Positions 15,891-24,051 of a DNA stretch of 64,000 nucleotides are shown in pieces. The number at the start of each line of letters is the position of its first letter. The first letter of the stretch is position 1. The position numbers were made by a program, and so were the translations under genes. Under the pieces are notes generated by a model. It saw only the letters and a list, made by a program, of their open reading frames with translations. It was not told the origin of the DNA and made no database searches. The DNA is from a virus. The stretch is taken from IMG/VR virus record IMGVR_UViG_3300023179_000054, positions 28,408 through 92,407 of that record. One strand, 5' to 3'.

Positions 15891-16430
15891 TTATTTAGGT
15901 GTCATAGTATCAGCGATTTTCTGTAGTCCCTGAGTCCACGCTTTTGTGCCCTCCGTGAGGAGTTGCTTGGTCGTTTCCTGAACACCGAACGGATCCAAGA
16001 TGTCGATTTTCTTGGCCTTCTTTTCTTCCGGAATAAAACGTTCAAGAGCGATTTTAAGTAGACCATTTGCCAACTCCGCGTTCTTTACAACTACAGTATC
16101 CGCAAGGGTAAACTTTCGTGTAAAGGCACGGTTAGCAATACCTTGATAGAGATAATCTTTCTCATCGGCATCTAAACTACCAGAAATTGAAAGAGTATCG
16201 TCCTTTATTTCAATATCAAGATTATGCTTGCCGAAACCAGCAACAGCCATCTCAATAACGAAATGCTCATCGTCAATCTTTTTAATATTATATGGAGGAT
16301 AAGATGGAATCTTTGGCATGGTCTCTGCTGCTTCACGGATTCTCTCCAGAACGGTGTCGAATCCAATTAGTTGTTTAGCAAGACCTGTAGGAATACCAAA
16401 GTTATCTGTGTTAAATTTATAGCTTGTCAT
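15891..16430 (-). CDS. Hsp20 / alpha-crystallin small heat shock protein
   Basis: The protein (179 aa) has the alpha-crystallin domain: YNIKKIDDEHFVIEMAVAGFGKHNLDIEI, then ISGSLDADEKDYLYQGIANRAFTRKF, and NAELANGLLKIALER, which fits the A-x-x-x-N-G-x-L end motif. Small heat shock proteins hold unfolded proteins in soluble form. T4-like marine phages commonly carry one. Strong GGAG ribosome site. It has its own promoter (16487-16516) and a leader hairpin (16456-16480). It may aid capsid or tail assembly; this is inference. Confidence 0.9.
   Translation of the reverse strand: MTSYKFNTDNFGIPTGLAKQLIGFDTVLERIREAAETMPKIPSYPPYNIKKIDDEHFVIEMAVAGFGKHNLDIEIKDDTLSISGSLDADEKDYLYQGIANRAFTRKFTLADTVVVKNAELANGLLKIALERFIPEEKKAKKIDILDPFGVQETTKQLLTEGTKAWTQGLQKIADTMTPK
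15892..15898 (-). promoter_or_regulatory. Late-type promoter box CTAAATA before the glycan operon
   Basis: The minus strand reads CTAAATA, overlapping the TAA stop of the Hsp20 gene. This is the box found before most virion genes here. The GT2 start codon is 58 bases downstream. If active, the glycan island is expressed late. Confidence 0.45.
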
Positions 16431-16455
16431 GTTTGTCTCCTTTTAAGCGAGATAT

Positions 16456-16480
16456 AAAAACGATACCTTTCGGCTATCGT
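16456..16480 (-). terminator. Hairpin with U-tract in the Hsp20 leader
   Basis: The minus strand reads ACGATAGCC-GAAA-GGTATCGT followed by five T. It has an 8-bp stem with one bulged G and a GAAA tetraloop. The form is that of a Rho-independent terminator, yet it begins at about +1 of the predicted Hsp20 promoter. It may stop transcripts arriving from the dUTPase operon, attenuate Hsp20, or protect the 5' end. Confidence 0.6.
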
Positions 16481-16486
16481 CATAAC

Positions 16487-16516
16487 ATTATATAGTAATT
16501 GTCATACGTTTGTCAA
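16487..16516 (-). promoter_or_regulatory. Sigma70-type promoter for Hsp20
   Basis: The minus strand has TTGACA (16516-16511) and TATAAT (16492-16487), both perfect, with 18-base spacing. The -35 box overlaps the stop codon of the upstream gene. Confidence 0.75.
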
Positions 16517-16917
16517 CCTATTCTCCAGTTTGTACCATCAGAATATACAGGTGTTGAACCACCTCCACCACCGGATACGATACCTCCGTAATTACTGGAA
16601 ATATTTCCATTAGCATCCGCTACAGTCATGTTAGAACAATCTACAATAAATGCCCTTGTTCCTCGACCAACGCCAGATGCGGAAGGTAATCCTGATGCCA
16701 AATAATTATTGGTATAAAGTGTATTAGTATTTAATGAAACACAATAAACTTTACCATTAGCATCAACACTAAATTCGGAAGTTCCATTTACACTAAGATT
16801 AATAAGTCTTGAATTTGTATTAGCACCAAAAGGAGCAGCCACATTCATTCCAATACCTGTATAGGCATTACCTGTGTCAACCCATGATGCTGTTAGATTT
16901 GCTATTGATACTGTCAT
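16513..16917 (-). CDS. Probable virion structural protein, 134 aa
   Basis: The N-terminal part is rich in short beta-strand patterns (SRLINLSVNGTSEFSVDANGKV), as in phage tail and fibre proteins. A SGGGGGS linker near residue 118 precedes the C-terminal STPVYSDGTNWRIG, a phrase recurrent at the ends of phage structural proteins. It overlaps the PAAR-like gene upstream by ATGA, suggesting the two form part of one tail structure. Function otherwise unknown. Confidence 0.6.
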   Translation of the reverse strand: MTVSIANLTASWVDTGNAYTGIGMNVAAPFGANTNSRLINLSVNGTSEFSVDANGKVYCVSLNTNTLYTNNYLASGLPSASGVGRGTRAFIVDCSNMTVADANGNISSNYGGIVSGGGGGSTPVYSDGTNWRIG

Positions 16918-17609
16918 AATGTCACCACTGATGCTGTTAGGTTCATAGTTGGATAATAATCTTCGTATGTTTGTAAAGTAATATAATCACCTGTATCCGT
17001 TACAATAGCATTAGTAACATCGGATAATGCTGGATAAGCATCCAATCGGCTATCAACATACACAACGGTTGTATATGTATATCCTGATGTTTGTCCTACT
17101 AATGTTTGACCCGGTGATACAGAAACTCCTGATGTTAGATTGCCGATAGTTGCTACTGCGGCACCTCCACCAACTTGAGTGAAACTCATTACGGTGCCCA
17201 TAATCTGTTGTCCTATGGCAACCAACTCACCAACTTGTAAAGCACCAAATCCACCACCCATTAAGTTTTGCATGATACCAAGTCCGGCAGCCATACTACC
17301 TTGACCTATTCTAACATTAGGTGAACCACCAATTGGAATAGGAAACCCTTGAACATGAGGTATAATACCTAAAACGTCAGGTGCTGCTTGACTTATAATA
17401 GCAGGAATGGCAGGTATGCCACCAATCATTACATTATGAGATAAAACATTAATAAGCATACCCAAAAGATTATGGGTATCTCTATCACCTTCTAATGCTG
17501 GTACCAGATTATTGATAAGAACTTTTGTCGGTACACCTAATCCAGGCACGGTGATACCACCACACATTCTTAATCCAAATTGTGCTACAAGGTGAATTGG
17601 AAAAGTCAT
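16914..17609 (-). CDS. PAAR-like tail spike tip protein (tentative)
   Basis: The sequence is rich in Gly, Pro and Val, with spaced elements GGITVPGLGVPTKVLINN, LEGDRDTHN and GGSPNVRIGQGSMAAGLG. These resemble the repeating Gly/Pro strand-turn pattern of PAAR-repeat proteins, which cap the membrane-piercing spike of contractile tails (gp5.4 in T4). After about residue 120 follows a separate region with a beta-rich C-terminus. At 231 aa it is much longer than gp5.4 (97 aa). The call rests on pattern only; metal-ligand His/Cys residues of PAAR are not all evident. Confidence 0.5.
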   Translation of the reverse strand: MTFPIHLVAQFGLRMCGGITVPGLGVPTKVLINNLVPALEGDRDTHNLLGMLINVLSHNVMIGGIPAIPAIISQAAPDVLGIIPHVQGFPIPIGGSPNVRIGQGSMAAGLGIMQNLMGGGFGALQVGELVAIGQQIMGTVMSFTQVGGGAAVATIGNLTSGVSVSPGQTLVGQTSGYTYTTVVYVDSRLDAYPALSDVTNAIVTDTGDYITLQTYEDYYPTMNLTASVVTL

Positions 17610-18268
17610 GCTTTACTTTTTCCTGTTTTCTTAGTTGGCACCTTAGGCGGCGCCTTTGGTGGAAGTTTAGGTGGCAATTTAGCAGAAGGTTTAGTCTTAC
17701 GATATGAAACCATCTCTTTCATATCTTTATTCTCTGGTACATTAATAATAATGGTTGAACCTTCGGAAGAAACACCTGTTGAACCCATACCACCTGTGCG
17801 GTTAGTCTTTACACCAGGTCTTGCTGCGGATTCTACGATAGAATACTTAACGTACTCGACCAATTCGGCCTGTGCGATACGGTCACCACTACTGATAACA
17901 ATCTGGTTCTGTGAGATGTTATGAACCAGAACCATTACCTCTTGAACGTAATCGGAATCAATAACACCTTCAGCATTAGCAAGAACGAGGCCTTGCTTTA
18001 AAGACATGCCTGAGCGGGCGTGGAGGCGCACGGAGTATCCCTCCGGAATATCCATGATGATACCAGTAGGAACAGCAATACGGTCTCCAGGTTGAATAAC
18101 AATCTGGTTATTCATAGGTCTTTTAAAGGGCTTATTAGTTGCTGTAAAACCTTCGTATGTGTTATTATTATAACCTTGGAAGGACAAGTCGAAGCAAGCC
18201 GATTGTGCGGTTTGTTTTACAGGAAGTTTAACCTGAGGATGTAATCTAAAAAGTTTCAACGTAGTCAT
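17606..18268 (-). CDS. dut: dUTPase
   Basis: All trimeric dUTPase motifs are present: ACFDLSF, PTGIIMDIPEGYSVRLHARSG, GVIDSDYVQEV, ISSGDRIAQAEL and, near the C-terminus, RTGGMGSTG, the loop that closes on the nucleotide. The enzyme converts dUTP to dUMP, keeping uracil out of DNA and feeding dTMP synthesis. Length is 220 aa against about 150 for the core: an insert follows the first motif (QGYNNNTYEGFTATN) and the tail after GSTG is long and basic, ending PKVPTKKTGKSKA. Confidence 0.92.
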   Translation of the reverse strand: MTTLKLFRLHPQVKLPVKQTAQSACFDLSFQGYNNNTYEGFTATNKPFKRPMNNQIVIQPGDRIAVPTGIIMDIPEGYSVRLHARSGMSLKQGLVLANAEGVIDSDYVQEVMVLVHNISQNQIVISSGDRIAQAELVEYVKYSIVESAARPGVKTNRTGGMGSTGVSSEGSTIIINVPENKDMKEMVSYRKTKPSAKLPPKLPPKAPPKVPTKKTGKSKA

Positions 18269-18282
18269 AATATACTCACTTT

Positions 18283-18693
18283 CTATTCTTCTGGATATCT
18301 CTTCTTACCTAATGAATACTTGGCAACCAAGTTCCATTCATTCTTTTCGGAATAAGAAATAATTTTAATCCTATTTAGAGGTGTAAGTGGTTCAGCACTC
18401 TTGTTCTTATCAACAAGATTAACTAATCCCCACTCCGCTAATAGATTGGCAATAGTATTTCGACGGCCCCTATCTTCCTCCGAGAAGTCAGTAGGTTTAC
18501 CGTCGAGCATAAACATTTCTTTGAAATGTACCAAATAATAATGACCTTGTTTGTGTAGAATGTGACATGACTGATAGAGTGTTTTATCCTTTTTGGATGC
18601 CACACCTATTCGCGTCAGTGTCTCTTTTACCTTTAAGAAGGCCTGTGGATCAGGTAATTTTACCTCCACGAAGTCGTCTAGGTTTACTGTCAT
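18283..18693 (-). CDS. regA: RegA translational repressor
   Basis: AFLKVKETLTRIGVASKKDKTLYQSCHIL, VHFKEMFMLDG and EEWNLVAKYSLGKK-like regions align closely with T4 RegA, which binds mRNA near start codons and represses early phage genes. Start chosen at ATG 18693, which has AGGTGG 7 bases upstream; a GTG three codons earlier is unlikely. It overlaps the end of gene 62 by 44 bases in another frame, an economy not present in T4. Length is about 136 aa against 122 in T4. Confidence 0.92.
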   Translation of the reverse strand: MTVNLDDFVEVKLPDPQAFLKVKETLTRIGVASKKDKTLYQSCHILHKQGHYYLVHFKEMFMLDGKPTDFSEEDRGRRNTIANLLAEWGLVNLVDKNKSAEPLTPLNRIKIISYSEKNEWNLVAKYSLGKKRYPEE

Positions 18694-19066
18694 TTGTCCC
18701 ACCTTTATGAATTCGTTTTTTTATTTCTTCTAATTGGGCATCGTTCAGTAAAACCAGTACCTGTTTCGCTTTATCATAAGAATAACCATAATATTCCTTG
18801 ACGGCCTCCAAGTTATCTGAGGTTTCACGTTTTACCCATTTACTATATGGTCTTTTATACCCACGGATAGTATTTAGGAGATATTGATATTGAAGAGTTC
18901 CAGGAAGATTGGGATACAAATTCATCTGGTTGGCTTGTAAAGCACAATCGTAATGGAACGACAACGCTTTATTTATGATATATCCCTGGTAGTCCTTTTC
19001 ATCCTCCAGAACGTATTGCTTGTTCTGGAGGATTGAAGGTATAATATCTTTGAATAGGTCAGCCAT
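18650..19066 (-). CDS. 62: Clamp loader small subunit gp62
   Basis: YIINKALSFHYDCALQANQMN and the DAQLEEIKKRIHKGG end match T4 gp62, the small subunit that joins gp44 to load the gp45 clamp. At 138 aa it is shorter than T4 gp62 (187 aa). In T4, genes 44 and 62 are adjacent; here two foreign genes (19066-20497) separate them. Its final codons overlap the regA start. Confidence 0.88.
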   Translation of the reverse strand: MADLFKDIIPSILQNKQYVLEDEKDYQGYIINKALSFHYDCALQANQMNLYPNLPGTLQYQYLLNTIRGYKRPYSKWVKRETSDNLEAVKEYYGYSYDKAKQVLVLLNDAQLEEIKKRIHKGGTNDSKPRRLRGGKIT

Positions 19067-19872
19067 TAGAATAATGTTCCTGAGTTTTCTGTTTTAGCGT
19101 TAGCACTATCAATACGCTCTTTGGCAATTTTGAAATATTGTTCTTCAAACTCAATACCGATAAAATTTCTATTACAGTTAACCGCAGCAACACCTGTGGT
19201 ACCTGAACCCATGGTATTATCTAGAACCGTTTCACCTTCATTAGAAAAAGTTCGGATAAGATATTCACAAAGAGCAACAGGTTTCTGAGTGGGATGTATG
19301 GTGTTATTCTCACCTTTAAATTCCAATATCTCATTAGGATAGTTGGTATATTCCTGTGTATAGGACGCATCCGTTAAAAGTTTGTTATTCTCTCCTAGAT
19401 TGTGTCTTTGTCCTATAATTTTACCTAGACGTTTCTCATTATTCTTTTTTTCTACACGTTTTGGAATTAGACCTTGAGGATTGTAAGTTATATTTCCTTT
19501 ATTTCTACTGGCCGCCGCAGCACCACCAGGAGAAAACACCAAAATATCTTCGGTGCATTTCATAGGTCTATAGTTGGCAAGGAGAAATCCTGTTGTCTTA
19601 TCTTTCTTCCATATAAATTCAAACTTGAACCATTCAACGTTTGAAGCAACAAGTAAAGAAGAAAAAGGTTGGTCGGCAAACAATACAATTGCACCGGTTT
19701 TTGTGATAATTCTTTTATATTGTTCCCATAAAGGAGCAAATGGGATAACTGAATCCCATTTGCATCTTGTAGTGCCGTAAGGTAAGTCACATAAAATGAG
19801 TTCTACCGAATTGTCCGGTATCTTCTCCATTTCATGCAAACAATCTCCGTGGTACAGCATCACTTGTTTCAT
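19066..19872 (-). CDS. DNA (adenine-N6 or cytosine-N4) methyltransferase, beta class
   Basis: CDLPYGTTRCKWD is the catalytic motif IV (DPPY variant with Leu), occurring before DNTMGSGTTGVAAVN, the SAM-binding motif I. This order is that of beta-class amino-methyltransferases. HPTQKPVALCEYLI is motif X. Start chosen at ATG 19872 (MKQVMLYHGDCL) with AAGGTG 6 bases upstream. Length is 268 aa. It overlaps the upstream unknown gene by 41 bases. It may protect phage DNA from host restriction, or pair with that gene as a restriction-modification system. Confidence 0.87.
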   Translation of the reverse strand: MKQVMLYHGDCLHEMEKIPDNSVELILCDLPYGTTRCKWDSVIPFAPLWEQYKRIITKTGAIVLFADQPFSSLLVASNVEWFKFEFIWKKDKTTGFLLANYRPMKCTEDILVFSPGGAAAASRNKGNITYNPQGLIPKRVEKKNNEKRLGKIIGQRHNLGENNKLLTDASYTQEYTNYPNEILEFKGENNTIHPTQKPVALCEYLIRTFSNEGETVLDNTMGSGTTGVAAVNCNRNFIGIEFEEQYFKIAKERIDSANAKTENSGTLF

Positions 19873-20497
19873 TAATAGCACCTTCTAGTGTTTTATATAC
19901 ATAGTTCACATAGTTGGCAATCATATCTTTATCATATCCTGTTTCATACCAATTCACAGATTTTCCGTTAACTTTTTTACCTCGACGGCGACCTGTGATG
20001 GAAAACATATTGATACGATCTCCATACCCTTGCGTATAGTCACAAGTATTAACAATTTCTGGTTTGATATCGATACAGTAACCTACAAGACAAAATTGCA
20101 CGTTTTTAGACAACTTGGATGGGCAAGACAACATAATGTTACGAATAACTGCCCTCTTTAAAGTATAAAAAGGTTTGTCTACCCAAGCACGATCTTCTTG
20201 AAGAAAGGCTAACTTTCCGTTTACGCAAATGTGTTGATCTAATCTCTCATCACTAAAACCAATATGGTCAGACTTAATATAAGATTTACTCCAAACGATA
20301 TTTGAGTCTGGATATTTTTCTTCAAGGAGTTTTATAACAGATTTAAGAATATATTCGGAGGTGTGTTCGAGAGATGGCCCCGAAAAACCTTTAAGTTCAG
20401 TTTTAGTAAGTCCCTTACCTTTGGTAAATTCATTAGAAAGGAACTTTTCACTCTCAGTTACGATCTTGGAAAGATCATTTTGGAATGTATTTGTCAT
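19832..20497 (-). CDS. Unknown protein, possible restriction endonuclease partner of the methyltransferase
   Basis: The 221-aa protein is not recognised with certainty. It has SDERLDQHICVNGKLAFLQEDRAWVDK in the middle (acidic residues at about 82-87 and 101-102), compatible with a PD-(D/E)xK-type core, and FSITGRRRGKK further on. Length fits a small Type II endonuclease. It is translationally overlapped with a DNA methyltransferase, a common restriction-modification layout. It is wedged between genes 44 and 62. The nuclease call is inference from context and weak motif likeness. Confidence 0.45.
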   Translation of the reverse strand: MTNTFQNDLSKIVTESEKFLSNEFTKGKGLTKTELKGFSGPSLEHTSEYILKSVIKLLEEKYPDSNIVWSKSYIKSDHIGFSDERLDQHICVNGKLAFLQEDRAWVDKPFYTLKRAVIRNIMLSCPSKLSKNVQFCLVGYCIDIKPEIVNTCDYTQGYGDRINMFSITGRRRGKKVNGKSVNWYETGYDKDMIANYVNYVYKTLEGAINETSDAVPRRLFA

Positions 20498-20498
20498 T

Positions 20499-21434
20499 TT
20501 ACTTTACCTCACATTCAACCATCATTTCAGTTAGACAGGCCACTAGGTTGATTTCTTGGTCTGCCACAAATGCCGCTTGATACTGATATTTTCCTATAAT
20601 CACAACAGCATATGGTATAGTATCAGGTTTTAGATACTCTGTCAACCCATCATATACATCTCGGAAGATTTTTGCTGGATCAACATCGGAATTATTAACA
20701 ACCCACTTACGCATAGCACCAAAGTCTTTTTCCTTTAATGCCTTGATAAGTTCTTCGAGTTTTCTTACATTGTCAACCTGAGCAAGAACGCCAGCATCAA
20801 TAGTTCCGCCAGAAGAATAACGTTGTATCTCGTTGAGAGTTCTTCGGTAATCTGGGAAATACCTCGAAACAATCTTTCCCAATACGTTAGCATCGTATTC
20901 AATTCCCTCTGTTACTAATATTGTTTTTAGTCTTTTAAACATCTCCATTGCCATCTTGGCCTTCTCATCACCTTTAAGTGAGAAGTCAACAACGGCACAA
21001 CGAGAATGTAGAGCATCAATCAATCTTGCCTTAAAATTACAAGTGAAGATAAAGGAGCAGTTCTCACTAAACTCCTCGATTGCTCCACGCAGGCCCGCCT
21101 GTGCCTCTGGTGTAAGATAGTCGGCCTCATCAAGTATGATAACCTTACGACCACCTGTAAGGGAGATAGTTGAGGCATATCCTTTGATCTTGGTTCGCAA
21201 CATATCAATACCACGTTCATCAGAACTATTGATAAAGAGATGATTCAAACCAAGTTCTTCACACATAGCCTTGGCAATTGTAGTCTTGCCGCAACCGGCA
21301 GGACCAGTTAGCATTAGGTTGGGTATATTACCCTCTTTCACATAATCCTGAAATACCTTTTTGATACGATACGGCAGGATGGTGTCCTCGACCTTATGAG
21401 GACGGTATTTCTCACATAATAAAAATTCACTCAT
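20499..21434 (-). CDS. 44: Clamp loader large subunit gp44
   Basis: An AAA+ ATPase of 311 aa (T4: 319) with MLTGPAGCGKTTIAKA (Walker A), VIILDEADYL (Walker B), FIFTCNF (sensor 1) and LHSRC (the SRC arginine-finger motif). With gp62 it opens and loads the gp45 sliding clamp. The starting EKYRPHKVEDTIL is typical of clamp loaders. It overlaps the dsbA-like gene upstream by one base. Confidence 0.95.
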   Translation of the reverse strand: MSEFLLCEKYRPHKVEDTILPYRIKKVFQDYVKEGNIPNLMLTGPAGCGKTTIAKAMCEELGLNHLFINSSDERGIDMLRTKIKGYASTISLTGGRKVIILDEADYLTPEAQAGLRGAIEEFSENCSFIFTCNFKARLIDALHSRCAVVDFSLKGDEKAKMAMEMFKRLKTILVTEGIEYDANVLGKIVSRYFPDYRRTLNEIQRYSSGGTIDAGVLAQVDNVRKLEELIKALKEKDFGAMRKWVVNNSDVDPAKIFRDVYDGLTEYLKPDTIPYAVVIIGKYQYQAAFVADQEINLVACLTEMMVECEVK

Positions 21435-21730
21435 TAAGATGCCGTCTTTTCCATAATAGTGGTGTAAAACTCTTCAAAGTCCGTATTCTCTTGGACTTCT
21501 TCTTTAAAGTTAGCCTTGAAATAGGCCCGCGACATACGGCGGAATAATTTCTTATCAATACCGAGTTTGTCGGCAACCTCATTCGTGGTTTCTTTTTGTA
21601 GTTCTCTCTCAGCACCAACACGGGTCATGGAGTCATTCATTTCCAATACTGCCTTACGGAGGATTTTGCGGTCTTCATCTGTAAGACCTTGTACCGACCT
21701 TTGCTGCTGATTATGTCCCATCATACTCAT
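21434..21730 (-). CDS. dsbA: DsbA-like double-strand DNA binding protein
   Basis: The C-terminal half, TNEVADKLGIDKKLFRRMSRAYFKANF followed by an acidic tail, resembles T4 DsbA (KDELGVDGKMFNRLLALYHKDN), an 89-aa protein that binds double-stranded DNA and assists late transcription. Here it is 98 aa. Its place between genes 45 and 44 fits a replication-transcription link. GAGGTGG provides the ribosome site. Confidence 0.72.
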   Translation of the reverse strand: MSMMGHNQQQRSVQGLTDEDRKILRKAVLEMNDSMTRVGAERELQKETTNEVADKLGIDKKLFRRMSRAYFKANFKEEVQENTDFEEFYTTIMEKTAS

Positions 21731-21912
21731 TAGTCCACCTCAATAATCATACCGGGGTTAATACATTCATACTTTAAGACACCTCTAACGGATACGCCGC
21801 CGGCGTCTTTACATTTACTTTGATGGTCTGTAGCAGAGAATATCATAAAGACAAACAAAGATACAGAACAACCAACAAAAAACATAACAACCAAATCGGT
21901 TATTCTACTCAT
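21730..21912 (-). CDS. Small membrane protein, 60 aa
   Basis: A single membrane segment (LVVMFFVGCSVSLFVFMIF) follows a short N-terminus, then a soluble part with two Cys (KCKDAGGVSVRGVLKYECI). Small proteins with one membrane helix and a CxxxGG...C domain recur in phages without known role. Start placed at ATG 21912, in a TGATG junction with the gp45 stop. Confidence 0.65.
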   Translation of the reverse strand: MSRITDLVVMFFVGCSVSLFVFMIFSATDHQSKCKDAGGVSVRGVLKYECINPGMIIEVD

Positions 21913-22568
21913 CACTTTGTTTCCTGAGCGATGAAATACTTTAGATTGCCGGCCTTATTAACAAACTTGGCAAAGGCACCAATCTGTAGTTCAACATCAT
22001 AATCATCAGGAATAAGTTTAAGGTTCTCGCTCTTGAATGTAGCAATAAAGTCCTTACCAGCATAATCACCGATCTTTGTAGAACCATGGTTGGACGTGTC
22101 ATTTGCTTTCTCATGGATCTGAAGCAATAGGGCACCATCCTTACCAACTACAGATAGATGTGGAAGGTTATTCATTCTCGCCAAAGTTAATAGACGGGAA
22201 AGAGAAGCATTAGCCAAGGTAAATGAAACATCAACATTCTTGATTGTTAGTTCCTTATCGGCAGGCGGTGTGATAATAAGGTTAGGTGAACAAGCAAGGT
22301 AAGTCAATGTGAAATCACCCTCGGTCATAGATACAGAATCCTTACCGAATGAGATTTCAGGATTCTTTAGTGTAGTAATATTACCGAGAAACTGGTTCAG
22401 GTCATAGATACCGAACTGTTGTGGAATATCATCTTCAAGAGTTGCCTCAAGTAGAATGGAACGTTCCGATGACATGGTCTTTTGAACTTTGCCAGCATTA
22501 AGAACAACGCCACTATTAATGTTAGAAAAGTTTTTAAGAACCGTTAAGGTATTTTCACTAAATTTCAT
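21912..22568 (-). CDS. 45: Sliding clamp gp45
   Basis: The 218-aa product (T4: 228) begins MKFSENTLTVLKNFSNIN, and GIYDLNQFLG, SPNLIITPP and the C-terminal FKSENLKLIPDDYDVELQ match T4-type clamps. The trimeric ring tethers DNA polymerase and is also the mobile enhancer for gp55-dependent late transcription. A sigma70-type promoter lies within the end of the upstream dNMP kinase gene (22601-22629). The start region is a likely RegA target by analogy with T4. Confidence 0.94.
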   Translation of the reverse strand: MKFSENTLTVLKNFSNINSGVVLNAGKVQKTMSSERSILLEATLEDDIPQQFGIYDLNQFLGNITTLKNPEISFGKDSVSMTEGDFTLTYLACSPNLIITPPADKELTIKNVDVSFTLANASLSRLLTLARMNNLPHLSVVGKDGALLLQIHEKANDTSNHGSTKIGDYAGKDFIATFKSENLKLIPDDYDVELQIGAFAKFVNKAGNLKYFIAQETK

Positions 22569-22584
22569 ATTATACTCCTTATAT

Positions 22585-23178
22585 TCACAGTGTATGCATT
22601 ATTTTATATTGTTTTTCATGTTGTGTCAAGATGATTTTTACATTCTCTTTTAGATCGTCTTTTGTTCCTTCGTTATGAATAACAAAATCTGGATCATAAT
22701 TGTTCCAAGCTGTCTCTGATATATGCATCTTAGAAATTTCTTCTGGAGAAGGATCATCACCTCGTTTTACACGAATGAGTATGCCGCCGGCACTCCGAAT
22801 AAAATCAATTTCATTAGGAAAACGGCAGTCGGTGATAACCACATCTTCATATCCGTGAATACGTTTTTCTAATGCCGCAATCCAGATGTTATCTGCGATT
22901 CCATGCCGACATGCTTCTGTGCCAAATTTTTGTAGGATTAATCTTGGTGTTACTTCATAACCGAGTTTATGTGACCACCAAACATCAACTCTCTCACGGA
23001 AGGCCCGTGAGGCATTCGTGTCACCTTCTAAAAGGCCTCGCGGCCACAGGAAGATACCTGCAACCGCGTCCTTTAGAGCATCAGCAAAGGCAAACTTTTT
23101 ATAACCATGTTCTCTTTCGAGAATATCACCTACTGTGCCTTTGCCGGATCCTATGAAACCGACAACGCCGATTATCAC
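22585..23178 (-). CDS. 1: Deoxynucleoside monophosphate kinase (gp1-like)
   Basis: VGFIGSGKGTVGDILE is a P-loop, and FADALKDAVAGIF, FGTEACRHGIADNIWI and VITDCRFPNEIDFI follow in the order seen in T4 gp1, which phosphorylates dNMPs to dNDPs. Length is 197 aa against 241 in T4. The start is GTG 23178, overlapping the upstream stop (GTGA). The gp45 promoter lies inside its 3' end. Confidence 0.88.
   Translation of the reverse strand: MIIGVVGFIGSGKGTVGDILEREHGYKKFAFADALKDAVAGIFLWPRGLLEGDTNASRAFRERVDVWWSHKLGYEVTPRLILQKFGTEACRHGIADNIWIAALEKRIHGYEDVVITDCRFPNEIDFIRSAGGILIRVKRGDDPSPEEISKMHISETAWNNYDPDFVIHNEGTKDDLKENVKIILTQHEKQYKIMHTL
22601..22629 (-). promoter_or_regulatory. Sigma70-type promoter for gp45, inside the dNMP kinase gene
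   Basis: The minus strand has TTGACA (22629-22624), 17 bases, then TAAAAT (22606-22601), a 6/6 and 5/6 match. The gp45 start codon is about 33 bases after the -10 box. This would boost the clamp independently of the upstream kinase. Confidence 0.65.
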
Positions 23179-23981
23179 CGCAAATTACCGCTCAATGCTG
23201 CTACTGCGGGAAGATCGCCTTGGAATCCATATGTACCAACGTGGGTCGTCTTCATCCATGGGCACAACCAAACTTTCATACCAATTGCTCTGGCATTTTG
23301 ACAGAACATATAATCTTCTGAAAGATAACGATGTGAGGCAGGATCAATTACCGTATCAAAGTAAGCATGAATATAACGTGTGCCATCAAAGTTGGCCTGA
23401 CCAACGTGGTCTGGCTTATAATGAAGGTGTGGATATTCTTCAGCATATTTCTCGAATACTTCACGTTTTACCATCATGAAACCTGTGCCAATTTCCATAA
23501 CCTCAACTGGTTCGGTTACCTTGAATGACTTTGTACCAGGAACAGGATTAAAAACGAAGTCGCCTGTAACACCATCAAGCATACCAGGATTAAATTCAGG
23601 ATTTTCAGCATTACGCTTAACGGCATTAACAATATTATTCCAGTTAATTGATTTCTTAGGATAAGGGCCGCCGATGATATCACGGTCAAGTGCCAATAAT
23701 GCTAAAACATCTTGTGGATTAAATTGAATGTCGGCATCGATGAATAGTAGATGGGTACAACCAGAACGGAGGAACTCATCAACAAGATAATTTCGGGCGC
23801 GGGTAATTAGGGACTCATTAAAGATAAATGAGAAACGGCATTCCATGCCATATTGGATACATGTTGCTTGAAGGTCGAGGCAGGCTTTAGAATACAAACC
23901 GAAACACTGGCCTCCATAACAAGGTGTTGCTACAAATAATTTTTTTGTTCGCAATTCTTCGGTTGAAATTTTAATTTCCAT
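23175..23981 (-). CDS. Putative GT-A glycosyltransferase of the phage type
   Basis: KLFVATPCYGGQCFGLYSKAC at the N-terminus, FNESLITRARNYLVDEFL, and HLLFIDADIQF with a DAD metal motif point to a GT-A fold; SEDYMFCQNARAIGMKVWLCP is the acceptor-end motif. The same protein type occurs in many T4-like and other phages near replication genes. Start chosen at ATG 23981, with GGAG 6 bases upstream; the longer frame starts with an unlikely GTG. It may modify host glycans or DNA; no direct evidence for either. Confidence 0.75.
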   Translation of the reverse strand: MEIKISTEELRTKKLFVATPCYGGQCFGLYSKACLDLQATCIQYGMECRFSFIFNESLITRARNYLVDEFLRSGCTHLLFIDADIQFNPQDVLALLALDRDIIGGPYPKKSINWNNIVNAVKRNAENPEFNPGMLDGVTGDFVFNPVPGTKSFKVTEPVEVMEIGTGFMMVKREVFEKYAEEYPHLHYKPDHVGQANFDGTRYIHAYFDTVIDPASHRYLSEDYMFCQNARAIGMKVWLCPWMKTTHVGTYGFQGDLPAVAALSGNLR

Positions 23982-23997
23982 AATGTTCTCCATAAAC

Positions 23998-24027
23998 AAA
24001 AAGGGACGTGGCGAGAGCCACATCCCT
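23998..24027 (-). terminator. Rho-independent terminator after the wHTH gene
   Basis: The minus strand forms AGGGATGTGGC-TCTC-GCCACGTCCCT (11 pairs with one G-U), followed by five T. It starts 25 bases after the wHTH stop codon and ends shortly before the ribosome site of the next gene, so the wHTH gene is probably a single-gene transcription unit. Confidence 0.85.
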
Positions 24028-24051
24028 ATATAGCATACTTTTTAGAAAGTA

